NCBI GenBank assembly: GCA_001598975.1
Contig: BBXU01002096.1
Span: 1-22,241 of the forward strand
Direction of reading: 5' to 3'
Length of the DNA stretch: 22,241 nucleotides
From: Parachlorella kessleri
Taxonomy: Eukaryota > Chlorophyta > Trebouxiophyceae > Chlorellales > Chlorellaceae
Shown: piece after piece, positions 1 through 8,357 of the stretch
How the letters are laid out: every line of letters begins with the position of its first letter
How positions within the stretch are numbered: position 1 is the first letter of the stretch
The notes under the pieces: generated by a model
Told to the model about the DNA's origin: nothing
The model's input: the letters and a program-made list of their open reading frames with translations, nothing else
The model's database searches: none
Program-made: the position numbers and the translations under genes

Positions 1-1013
1 AAACGCAAGACCCCCCCCCCCCCCCACTCCCCTTCCCACCTTGCAAACGATGCCAGCGAAAGATCGCAGGTACAGGTGGGGCTGCTTTGCCAGCACCAGA
101 CTGGCGGAGCGGCCCAGCACCTCGGGGATGTAGCGGAACTTGGCTTGCATCTCCTCCTCGGAGTAGTCGCGCAGGAACAGCTGGGGGCACTTCTTGACGG
201 AGGAGCACAATTCCGCTTCGGACAGCCTGCAGCCCAAGTTATGGAGGGTCGAAGATTTTGACCTCCAGGCGAACAAGCCGGGCCATTTTGGGCTACTAGT
301 GCATATCACATCAGGAGCTAGGCATCGGGTTTGATAATCCGCGCGCAGAACAATGCCAAGGCAGTTACCCTCCAGCAGCTCCTGCACAACCCCGGTTAGT
401 GCCTGCAAGAATGATACCATATCAGCTCCCTACCCACAAGCCGCGAACTCTTCCCCTTCCTTTACGTCAGTATCACCAGTGGCAAACTGCTCACCTCAGG
501 TCCCGGCGCATGATGTCCACATTGAGCGTGATGTGGCTGGGCGAGAGGCCCAGCAGGCCTGGCTCCCGGCGCACAAGGGCCACAGCCTCCGCACGGCTGC
601 CAAGCAGCCACTCTAGGGCAGCCCATGTGGGTGCTTGCTGGCGCAGGACCTCTGGGTCTTGGGCATGGCGGGCCAGCCAGGCGGACACAGTCACCACCTC
701 CTCCTGGGTGCTGGTGCTCGTGGTGCTGCTAGGCTCCACGCTCTCCCCCTCTGTTGCTGCGCTGCCCTGCTGAGCGCATACTCGCAGGCTAGAGCGCTTG
801 ACGGCACTCCTTAGGAGAACGGCGTAGGGCGGCCTGCGCTACACTGGACAGGGGCTGATCGCCCAGACCCCTTCCACCGTGCCAGCAATCCCGACGTCCA
901 GTTATTAGGCAGTTCTTGCTGCATTGACCTCGCACTCACTTGTTTTGATAGCCGGCGTTGGTCAGCCTCCCAGCAGCTGGGCCGTGGGCAGGGGGGGGAA
1001 ATGTTTGCATCAT
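1..1013 (-). CDS. mTERF-family organelle transcription/RNA factor, 5' part (truncated by window edge)
   Basis: Three exons read leftwards: 1013-940, 833-495 and 226-40. Their phases agree, and together they encode 200 codons. The last exon ends at an AAG|GTGGG donor, so the gene continues beyond base 1. The first 45 or so residues are basic and poor in acidic residues, and end in RVCA before QQGSA, which looks like a chloroplast transit peptide and its cleavage site. Next come mTERF-type helical repeats: a W-x-x-LL segment followed by RREPGLLGLS, then KKCPQLFL, then AKQPHLYLRS. These are the recurring 'v...P.lL' motifs of the family. mTERF proteins bind organellar nucleic acids and act in plastid or mitochondrial transcription termination and RNA processing. 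The start is the first of two adjacent ATGs. The family call is firm; the transit peptide and the choice of the 226 acceptor over one about 33 nt upstream (both in frame) are inference. Confidence 0.8.
11..25. repeat. C15 homopolymer in an mTERF intron
   Basis: Fifteen consecutive C residues lie in the mTERF intron that starts at 39. On the transcribed strand this is a G run. It is a likely site of sequencing or length error. Confidence 0.9.
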
Positions 1014-2173
1014 GACTGCCAGGGTATCCGGAAAGAGTTGTTTTACAAAGTTCTATACCGGACAACGTACCACAGGTTGTCCTGGACGCAAGCAGGCGTC
1101 ACGACACTGTTGTTGAGACTTCAGCTGCCACAAAGGTGTTTTCTACCACACAGGTTCACCATGACGAGCATGCTGTGGATATCGTGAGCGCGGAAAAGCC
1201 TTGTCCTTAAGTCGCTCTTTTGTTCTCCAATACTCAAGAGATAAACTGTACTGAAGGTCTTGACGGAAAGCAGGGTGGTTTCACTGCAGGAGCAGGGGCA
1301 GGGGAGGCAGTTGATCGTTGCAGAGCAACGTCAGGAAGATAGCTTAGCCAAGCTCACCTTCCAAACTCCAAAGTCCAATCCAAAGGGTTCTTATTGACTG
1401 CCTGCGGTGAGGGTCTGGTGAGGGCCAGCGGAGTGAAGCCTTTGGTGCAAGCCCATCTTGCTGTCTAGAGTTCATGCCGCTAGTGAGCGTGCCAGAAAAC
1501 AGAGAGACTGCAGCACCCCTAAGGTGCGATATAGCAGTTACAACTTCAGGACACTGCTGCCTTCGCTCACCTGCGCTCAGCAGTGACCAAGGCGGAGGCC
1601 AAGAAGGTAATCCCCCTTCTCACACACAACCACCCCACACTGTACTAGCGGGTGTACTTTCATCACACCATGACAGGCTGGACGTTGAAATGGGCGCCGT
1701 TGATGCCACCAAGACGCACGTATAGGCTCTATTATATCATCCACGGGGCGCAGCTGTAAGACGTCCCAGGGCTGCAAACGCCTTGCAACATTTGTCGGAA
1801 GTCTGCATGTTATGGTTGCTGAACGCCTTGTGGCCTTTATAATCAGACTAGTGGTGTGTGCCACCACTTGCATCATCCTGCAGAAGGTGTATTGGCTGTG
1901 CATAACGAAGAAGAAGCTGTAATGAGGGCTTTGCTGTTGTGGTGCACACCCAAACAGGGGTTTTTTTTGGCGATTTAGCCAAACTTTAGCTATAGATTGA
2001 GCGTTGGGCGGCTTGTTTGGCGACGGCGCGTAAGCGCCGTCGCCAGATAATTGGCGAAATTTCATAGGCGCGCCGAAGGCACGAAGCCAAACGGTCGCCA
2101 AAAAACAGCCTCCATATCGCCAAGCGTCAGCACAGGACAGGCAGCCTGTGCACTGCACAGTCCACATGGACTA
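1014..2173. other. Gene-free region upstream of the mTERF gene
   Basis: I see no supportable gene here. The right-hand 1014-1200 part should hold the mTERF 5' UTR and promoter. A minus-strand reading frame stays open across 2167-1577. It runs through the palindromic repeat at 1957-2109, has no recognisable domain and looks like repeat DNA rather than a protein gene. Confidence 0.6.
1957..2109. repeat. MITE-like element with imperfect terminal inverted repeats and a perfect central palindrome
   Basis: The left end carries TTTTTTGGCGA (1963-1973) and the right end its exact complement TCGCCAAAAAA (2095-2105). In the middle, GGCGACGGCGC (2019-2029) pairs perfectly with 2034-2044 across a GTAA loop. 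Copies of the core TTTGGCGA recur between these parts. This is the architecture of a short non-autonomous DNA element or a hairpin-forming repeat. No clear target-site duplication is visible. It ends only about 65 bp before the larger inverted-repeat element. Confidence 0.6.
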
Positions 2174-2267
2174 TTAGCATGGGTGGCAGGTAGTGCGAAC
2201 AGGGAGTAGAGCTGGGCTGGACTGGACTGGATTGAACTGACAGGGCTGGATGCAGAATGAGCCTGAG
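2174..2267 (+). repeat. Left inverted terminal repeat
   Basis: It begins TTAGCATGGGTGGCAGG and ends GAATGAGCCTGAG. It is the reverse complement of 5180-5263 apart from about three substitutions and an extra 10 bp near 2230. Confidence 0.85.
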
Positions 2268-2389
2268 CCAGACTATTGCTACATGTGGTGCGAGGGCCTG
2301 CCGGTGATATAATGGGAGTTGAAGCTGATTGGCAACGTCAGGCTGAGGTGTAGTCTAGGGAGCAACACCTGGGCCAGCTTCAACAACCC

Positions 2390-2516
2390 AGGGCCAATCC
2401 AGGAGCCAAACTTTGAGAACCTAGAGCCAACCCCCGGCCAAAACTTAGGTTCCTGGAGCCAAAGTTGGCTACAAAGTAACTTTTTGTGCCATGGCCAGAG
2501 CCAAACGTCGCCAAAC
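2390..2516. repeat. Degenerate AGCCAA(A)-rich repeat
   Basis: The words GCCAAAC, GCCAAC and GGCCAAAA recur every 15-30 bp (for example 2405, 2426, 2437, 2458 and 2500). Some are arranged as near-duplicates, such as CAGGAGCCAAACTTTG and CTGGAGCCAAAGTTGG. The end near 2500-2515 again carries GTCGCCAAAC, like the palindromic repeat at 1957-2109. The open frames on both strands here have no domain and look like by-products of the repeat. Confidence 0.4.
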
Positions 2517-2672
2517 TCTAAAATGAAAAAAGAAACCCTGCACCCAAACCGGCGAATCAGGCAGGCAGCAGTGAGTCCTAACACTAGGGTCTAGTCCTGA
2601 CAGCCTGGTTTCCCAAGGCGTGAAGTTGTTCGGGCTGTCCCGCTGCACTTGTTCCTGACCGCCTGCTGCGTG

Positions 2673-2694
2673 CCCGCCGTGACGTCTCACCAGG
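2673..2694 (+). promoter_or_regulatory. 22-bp block shared with the 8183-8204 promoter, copy 1
   Basis: This 22-bp block, with core TGACGTCTCACCAGG, is identical to the reverse complement of 8183-8204. In both places a second CACCAGG follows after 9-11 bp (here 2706-2712). The block lies about 220 bp upstream of the ATG of the transposase-like gene and points the same way relative to it as copy 2 does to its own gene. TGACGTC resembles the core bound by bZIP factors. A regulatory role is inference. Confidence 0.5.
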
Positions 2695-2915
2695 GATTAG
2701 TCATTCACCAGGGATCCAGGTTACGTAACATCTCCGCGGAGCCCGAATACCCCTTCCGGATTACCCCCGGAACAGCTCACCAGCGGAAACCGGTGCGAAA
2801 CAGCCCAGCTGCATTGGCGTACTCGTTCCATGAGCAAAATGGCGGCCTTCAGAGTCACTCGTAGGCAGCATCCCCGCCCCCGGTTGGGATGGCTAGACGC
2901 ATGTAGGCAGCAGAC

Positions 2916-4676
2916 ATGCAGGTGGCAGGCGACGAGGAGAACGAGATTTTCGGCATTACAGCTGATGATGACTCGTTTCTTCGCCAGCATGGGGTGCAGT
3001 ATGAGGATCAGATTAGAGGTGCTGCCTAGCTAGAGGTGTTGCCTGCAGGCCTCTCTCCTGGGCCCCCACTCACCCTGCGTACCAGTCCCTGCTGCAGGGG
3101 TCCTGGCGCCTGAGGCTCTGGCTGGCATCCTGGGGGCGCAGCTGCCCGAGCTGGGTCCTGACAACAAGCGGCACTATGCTCTGCCCGAGGCCTTCACCCT
3201 TGAGGGGCAGTATGTGCTGCCCACTGCCGGCAAGACAATAGTCATTTCCAAGAACTCCCAGCTGCTGGACCCTGCCACAGGGAAGTGGGCGCCCGGGGCA
3301 GCAGTAATGATCAAGGCGATGGTGGTGTTTGGGCCAGACCCTTTGGATGAGGCCAAGGTCGCCGCCAACCGCTTCCCTGCCCATTTCAGCCCCATCACTG
3401 GCAAAGGGGCCAAAGACAAGCGGCAGGACAGCGGCTTTGAGTGGTGGATGCTGGAGAAAGGCTACTACAAGGTGGGGTTATTGTATGAGCCCAGAGCTAC
3501 CCCGAATCACTCCGAGCCCAGCTGCAGAGCGCTCCATTACTGTGCCTGCAACCCATCACAGCCGGCACAGTGTTTTGCCCTGGAACATGTTGCTGTTGTA
3601 GGCGGCCAATGGAAGGACATGTGTGTTGCCTGCTGCAGAGAGGGTCAACACGCATTGAGGCCCTGAAGGATGCGCTGGCTTATGTACCCTTCCGCTGCAG
3701 CCACCAAGGGTAAGCTGGCATATGGTAGCAGCAGTGCACCGGCAGCCAAGCAATACCCACCAGGAGTTGCTGTTGCTGCCAGACGGGCGGGGCGGTCACC
3801 TTGGCAGTCAGCAGTGCACCGTTACCAGATCGCTGCTTGTGCCTGGTCGTAAAAGAACGCCTGTCACTAGCAGCTTCACTATTGTGCTGGAGCAGGTGCA
3901 AGGGCCTGGTGCTGGTCAAGTGGCTCCAGGGCATCAACGGGGACGAGCTCAAGTGGGAGGTTGTGCCACATACTGCCCGCTGCCACGAGGACGCCTCCCG
4001 CAGCGGGCGGCTGACTGGGTTGATCGCCCAAGTGGTCATGGAGAAGCTGCGGCGCACCCCGAGAGGTGCATGGCTGTGGCCTCTGGCATACCAAGCTTGT
4101 GCGTGCATGCAAGGTGGTATCTGCATGCCGGGACATTCTACCACTCGTCTTCCAGCGGTTACTGTGCATCAAGACTGCTGTTGCTCCACTGCTGCAGTGG
4201 TTGGCGGGCGAGCAGTGTATGGACACCTGCTGGGGCAGGTGCCCCAGGCCCAGGCCTCTGGCACGCAAACCCGGACAGGCCCATCCGATGATGCCATGCG
4301 CAAGGTGATGTGCGCCCTGGCTGCTTGCCGTCTCGCATGCTTCCTCCCTGGGTGGGCTGCTGGTGTAGCTAGGATCCTGAACTTTGCCTGCACCCAAGCC
4401 TCCATAATGATGACTGCTGCATGGGGAATCTGTGTGTCTGGGTTACATTGCGGCTCGCTATATGCTCCCTGTTTATGGCTGCAGCGCCTTCACCGCGAGG
4501 GGTTGCAGCAACGCCAGGCCGATGACGTTGTGGTCTCCATCAGGGGATTCAGGGAGACCCAGCGCCAGGCTGGCACCGGCCCCGTCTTGGGCTTTGTCCA
4601 GGAGCTGCACGACAGCCCATTCCGGGTCTTCATGACCAGCTTACCGGCAATGCAGATAGCCTTGCAGATGTGCTGG
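2916..4676 (+). CDS. Transposase-like protein with Mutator-type zinc-finger pattern; C-terminus missing or unrecognised
   Basis: Six exons join in phase: 2916-3018, 3098-3471, 3639-3709, 3896-4065, 4198-4304 and 4485-4676 (339 codons). The N-terminus is acidic. Residues about 35-160 hold an unassigned domain rich in W, P and G. Exons 3-4 give FRCSHQGC, then about 25 residues, then H-x3-C-H, matching the C-C-H-C zinc-finger pattern of Mutator/MULE transposases. The last exon (HDSPFRVFMTS) resembles the stretch just before the first catalytic aspartate in some DDE transposases. The frame stops at a TAG two codons after 4676 unless spliced. A possible next exon at 4773 reads LLHCTGGR, with cysteine where an aspartate would be expected. 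No later D or E motifs are recognisable. A domesticated host gene is an alternative. The exon structure is convincing; the family is inferred. Confidence 0.5.
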
Positions 4677-5179
4677 GTGTAGGCACCATGTGGTTACCAG
4701 TGCATAGCCAACCCTTGGGTCATACAGCAGGAGCAGGGCTTGGTGCAACATGTACTCCCTGCCCGCATGCAGGGTTTGCTGCACTGCACTGGCGGCCGCA
4801 GATCCCAACCGGCCAGTCTGCCGTGCGCATGCTAGCAAGCAGCAGCCTGGGATTGAAAGAGACCGGGAGCGCAGCCCGTTAACGGTCAAGGCTAACAGCG
4901 CACCGGCCGAGTTTTTACATATGCTTCCCATAGTCTAGGGTGGCGTGTAGGGTATGATGCTCACCACAACCCCCCTGTCTGTCGAGAAAGCTCTCTCTTG
5001 TTACCGCCATGCAGTAAACTGCACATGTGCTGCCTAACTTCCGCAAGGCTATGACGAGGTCGGCTACACCAGCGTGCAGTACCTTGTTTGACAGGACTGA
5101 GATTGCCGAAGCGGCTTCAGGGGAGAAGCAAACAGGGTTTCACACACAGTAAAGCAAGCACAACAGAACTCAGGCAAGA
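4677..5179. other. Non-coding 3' part of the transposon-like unit
   Basis: Apart from a possible decayed exon at about 4773-4820, I see no coding sequence between the last convincing exon and the right inverted repeat. A complete DDE domain would need several hundred more bases of coding sequence than are present. Confidence 0.5.
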
Positions 5180-5263
5180 CTCAGGCTCATTCTGCATCCA
5201 GCCCTGTCAGTCCAGTCCAGCCCAGGTCTACTCCCCGTTCGCACTACCTGCCACCCATACTAA
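5180..5263 (-). repeat. Right inverted terminal repeat
   Basis: It is the reverse complement of 2174-2267. It lacks the extra 10 bp of the left copy and has about three substitutions. Its outer end is CCACCCATACTAA. Confidence 0.85.
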
Positions 5264-5795
5264 CAACAGTGGTGATCGTTGATTAGACCACCTAGCCCCG
5301 GGCAGCACGTACTACTGCCCCACATCCAAGCTAAAGTGTCCCTTCTACTAACCGTGCTTCAGTTTCTGCTTTTTATTTCCAAGCAGGGGGGGGGGGGACC
5401 CACTGGCCGCAAAGTTAAACAAAGCACCAGAGCATTCACCGCTGCCCTCATTCTCCGCAGTCCTATACACACACCGACTCCACGTCTGCGCTCCGCCTTC
5501 CCTACAGGCACCCCCCTGCCTATTGAAAACGACTGCCACCAATCAGCCCACACTTGCAACCGGCTCTGACAGATGCCTGCCTTCTGTCCCTAGTACCAAT
5601 CAACAATCGACAAGCACGGACTAGCCATCTATTCAAGGAACATTAGCGGCAGCATCGGGCTGTCTACTGCTGCTTTCCAGTGGTCTGGCTGTCCAGCTGT
5701 AGCGCTCCGAAAGCAGGTGCGGTTGTGATAGTACCGCACGCCCACAAAGTCCTTGAAGAAACCACGCCGGCCACCCCACGCCCGCCTGCAGGCTC

Positions 5796-5882
5796 AGGGC
5801 AGCGGACACACACTTCAGACATAACTCAACCTGTGCCTGCTGTACTTGCTGCCGAGGGCAGCGGACACACATTTCAGATATA
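5796..5882. repeat. Two direct repeats of about 28 bp, 59 bp apart
   Basis: AGGGCAGCGGACACACACTT (5796) recurs as AGGGCAGCGGACACACATTT (5855). Both are followed by CAGA[CT]ATA. They may be remnants of a tandem array. Confidence 0.6.
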
Positions 5883-6300
5883 CGTCACCCTATCAATGCT
5901 TTTAGTTGCCGCCAACCAGGGAAAGAACAAGCCTAGATGGCATTCGACACGAGAAAATAAAAGCCACAACACGTAAGGCTACGCGTGGTCCAACTGGCCC
6001 CTTGATGGTCTGCCAACAGACCATCGTACTTGCCTGGATTCGGATGCTGCTGCTATGTAGGGGGGCTGCGCTTTCTTAGCGCCCAGCTTGCCCTTGCAGC
6101 CGCTGCATTTCAAGTCTGTGTAAAGGTGGCCTGCAGTGGTACCAGAGCAAGACAGTGAACAGCACCGGGCACAAAAGCTCAGCACGGGCTGCCTCCTGGA
6201 ACCATAAGCGCCACAACCTTCCCACATGGACTTATGAGACGCCAGAAACTCCATGTGTCATAACACCGCCCCCGCAGTGCGGAATGCCCAACACATCATA

Positions 6301-6305
6301 TTACA
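6301..6305 (-). terminator. TGTAA polyadenylation signal candidate
   Basis: TGTAA on the minus strand lies 24 nt beyond the stop codon at 6329. This is the green-algal poly(A) motif. It is close to the stop, so a later signal may also be used. Confidence 0.4.
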
Positions 6306-6328
6306 AGTGTAATGGAGCAGGCGCACCG

Positions 6329-8149
6329 CTAGCTGATCCTGGGCAGAGCAGGAACGTCAAAGGGGTGGTAGCTGGGCAGCTTCCGCAGCACCAGCCTGTC
6401 CCCATTCACATTCGCTACATTCCCCGCAGGAACCCGCTCCAGGAAGCTTGTCTTAGACGTGGAGTCGGGGTAAACCAGGGGACCCGCAAAGGACCCTGCA
6501 GCGAGGTGCGATGGCTGGCACGACTGACACGGTTCACCATGCTAGCTACCCAGGCTGAGCCGAGCAAGACTTACGCAACAGAGCTGGCAGACCCGCCAAC
6601 CAAGCCTTTGGATGCATACATATGGCGAGGCACACAGTAAGGAGTGCTCGCACAAGGGTGGCAGGTGCACGCAGCTGACACTTACCCGTCTCGCCTCCAG
6701 CTGGTGCGGCGCGGGGTGTCGACGCCAGGCCCAAAGGACCGCCCGTCAGGAGGAACTTTGGGTCATTGTAGTTTAGCACCACCCCTGACACACGCTGGGC
6801 CAGTTTTCGCCGGGGGCCGGCCCTTGGGGGTGCTGCTACCGCTGCCGCTGCCGCTGCCGCCGCCGCCGCCGCCGCCGCCGCCGGTGGCACCACAGCACGG
6901 TAGCCACCCGAAGATGACACAGTGGATGCTGCCGGCGCACTGGCTCCTGCACCCACCCGCTGCCGCCGAGCTGGTGGGGACAGTGGGGACATTGGTAACC
7001 CTGCCAGGTCAATGTCCACTTGCTGCGGGGCGGGGCGCATCGGCTGTTGCACTGCAGCAGGGTAGGGCCCCGGTCAGGATGGTGCAGGCATGTACGCTTA
7101 AAGGGATGCAACCTGGAGGTAGGTGCCCGAGCATAACATGATATGCGCAGCCTGCCCCATGCTCGGTCAGCAGGAGGCTGCCACGGTCCTATTGACAGTT
7201 CTTCCCAAAAGCCAACTAGCATCGACCCCAGCTCACCTTCCTCTGCGGCTGCTGGCTGGGCAGGGCCTGGGTGCGTAAGCGGCGAGCTGGGCGGAGTGAT
7301 GAGGTTGACCTCCTCGGTCAGCCTCAACAAATCCTGCAGTACCAGCACTAAAGGTGTCACGCTGGACATACAATGCCTATGGCATACCAGCAAGGCACTC
7401 GTGGAGACTTCAATGCCAGGTGCTACAACTATAGAGCACCACCGCCTGCACTACAACACTGCAGCACACCTCCCAATCCTCCACAGGTTGGTCATATGGA
7501 ATAGTGCTGCTCAGCATAATCGCCATATTCTTCAGGTCCCACTCTTCCACGGTGCCAGCGAGCAACACATCATGGAGGCTATGCGCCCTGCCAAACAGGC
7601 AGGACAGCAGGCGCATGGCCGCCTCTGTCTTGGCCCCCTCGTCAAGCAGGGTCTCCCAGCGCTGTCCTGGCAAGGGGTTTGAGAAGAGGGCAGCGTTTGC
7701 CAGCCGTGCACAAACATCAAGGCGAGGCAGGAGCTGGCAGACAATCAGTACAGCTGGCGGCACAGGTGGTCCCTGACCAACAGCCCGACAACCTCTGGAT
7801 CATGCTGAGGCATGCAAGCTTTAGGGATTGGCAGAATAGCCCAACCAGCCTTGCCTGCATGCTGGACATGCAGCTCCTGCAACACCAACTTGATACTCCG
7901 CTCCGCCCGCCAATACTCCATACTTGAGAACGGTTTGGTCACTGAGAAGCAACAGTATGTGGAAGTGTGGGACGGCTGGCAGGACCAGGTTAAGTATTGC
8001 CATCTTTGCCTAGGTGTCAGGGGACCTGGCCCGAAGGGACCGCGTCAGCCGGCAGCAATACACAAATGACAAAGTGCACACTGACCGGCAAGCAGCGGAA
8101 GGAACATTTTGCGGCGCGAAGGAATCGCCAGACATTTCGGGGCGGACAT
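6329..8149 (-). CDS. Unrecognised 354-aa protein with helical N-terminal half and poly-alanine linker
   Basis: Six exons join in phase: 8149-8086, 7941-7855, 7753-7470, 7333-7237, 7051-6686 and 6495-6329. They total 1065 nt including the TAG stop. The frame changes between exons and still closes, which supports the model. I do not recognise the family. Residues about 30-145 look like a folded helical domain (for example YWRAERSIKLVLQEL and LLPRLDVCARLANAALF). They are followed by a proline-rich stretch (LITPPSSPLTHPG) and a linker with about 15 alanines encoded by GCN repeats. A conserved-looking basic tail comes last, with RRKLAQRVSG, LNYNDPKFLLTGG and KLPSYHPFDVP. The first 27 residues have five lysine or arginine residues and no acidic ones, so an organelle presequence is possible. 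The exon 2-3 junction needs a GC donor (CAG|GCAAGG). It is transcribed divergently from CEP70. The start is the least certain part. Confidence 0.6.
6841..6883 (-). repeat. GCN trinucleotide repeat encoding poly-alanine
   Basis: An uninterrupted CCG/CTG-type triplet run encodes the alanine tract of the minus-strand gene. The plus strand across it reads as proline and leucine repeats, which are antisense shadow. Confidence 0.85.
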
Positions 8150-8357
8150 GTGGCACCGTGACTATTCCTGGTGAAAGGGAATCCTGGTGAGACGTCACGG
8201 CGGGGCTGCGTGCGCCTTCCACAGCAGCTCAGCAGGCCCAGCAGCCAGCTGACTCTTTCCTTCTCCAAGCCACAATCTTGTCAGTCAGTGTATATCTGGA
8301 ATGCTACTTGTTACTTTGCCGCAGTAGGGCCTTTCCGGCGACCGAACTGCTGATCAG
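8150..8357. promoter_or_regulatory. Bidirectional promoter between the unknown gene and CEP70
   Basis: Only 208 bp separate the two divergent ATG codons (8149 minus, 8358 plus). This interval must therefore carry both 5' UTRs and the control elements. It contains the TGACGTC-bearing block at 8183-8204 and a second CCTGGTGAA at 8167-8175. I see no TATA box. Confidence 0.6.
8183..8204 (-). promoter_or_regulatory. 22-bp block shared with 2673-2694, copy 2
   Basis: On the minus strand this is identical over 22 bp to 2673-2694. It lies about 33 bp upstream of the unknown gene's ATG. A second CACCAGG follows 9 bp later (8167-8173). Confidence 0.5.

Larger units (their letters stand above)
2174..5263 (+). 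mobile_element. 3.1-kb DNA-transposon-like unit with long inverted terminal repeats
   Basis: The two ends (2174-2267 and 5180-5263) are inverted copies of one sequence. They differ by about three substitutions and one 10-bp indel. Between them lies a plus-strand, multi-exon gene whose product carries a C-x4-C ... H-x3-C zinc-finger pattern of the Mutator DNA-binding type. Long terminal repeats around a transposase-like gene fit a MULE-like DNA transposon. The recognisable catalytic core is missing, so the unit may be an internally deleted or decayed copy. I found no target-site duplication: the bases outside the ends (catggacta on the left, caacagtgg on the right) do not match. Two independent copies of one repeat remain an alternative. 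Confidence 0.6.
5264..6328. other. Gene-free region between the transposon-like unit and the next gene
   Basis: No reading frame here shows a domain or a credible splice pattern. The right part should contain the 3' UTR of the minus-strand gene that ends at 6329. The region holds a G12 run (5386-5397) and a pair of near-identical 28-bp direct repeats at 5796 and 5855. Confidence 0.55.

Noticed and set aside
1577..2167. Minus-strand 196-codon open frame with its own ATG
   Set aside because: It runs straight through the palindromic repeat, has no domain and no splice support. Its openness is explained by repeat composition.
2279..2594. Overlapping open frames on both strands of about 90-100 codons
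   Set aside because: They fall in the AGCCAAA-rich repeat and show only its periodic words.
3801..4682. A single 293-codon plus-strand frame as one exon
   Set aside because: The frame happens to stay open across introns. Strong splice sites (AGA G|GTGCATGG at 4066, CTGCAG before 4198, CTGCAG before 4485) and the poor protein-like quality of the stretches between them favour a spliced model.
6644..7141. Plus-strand frame with long proline/leucine runs
   Set aside because: It is antisense to the GCN poly-alanine exon of the minus-strand gene.
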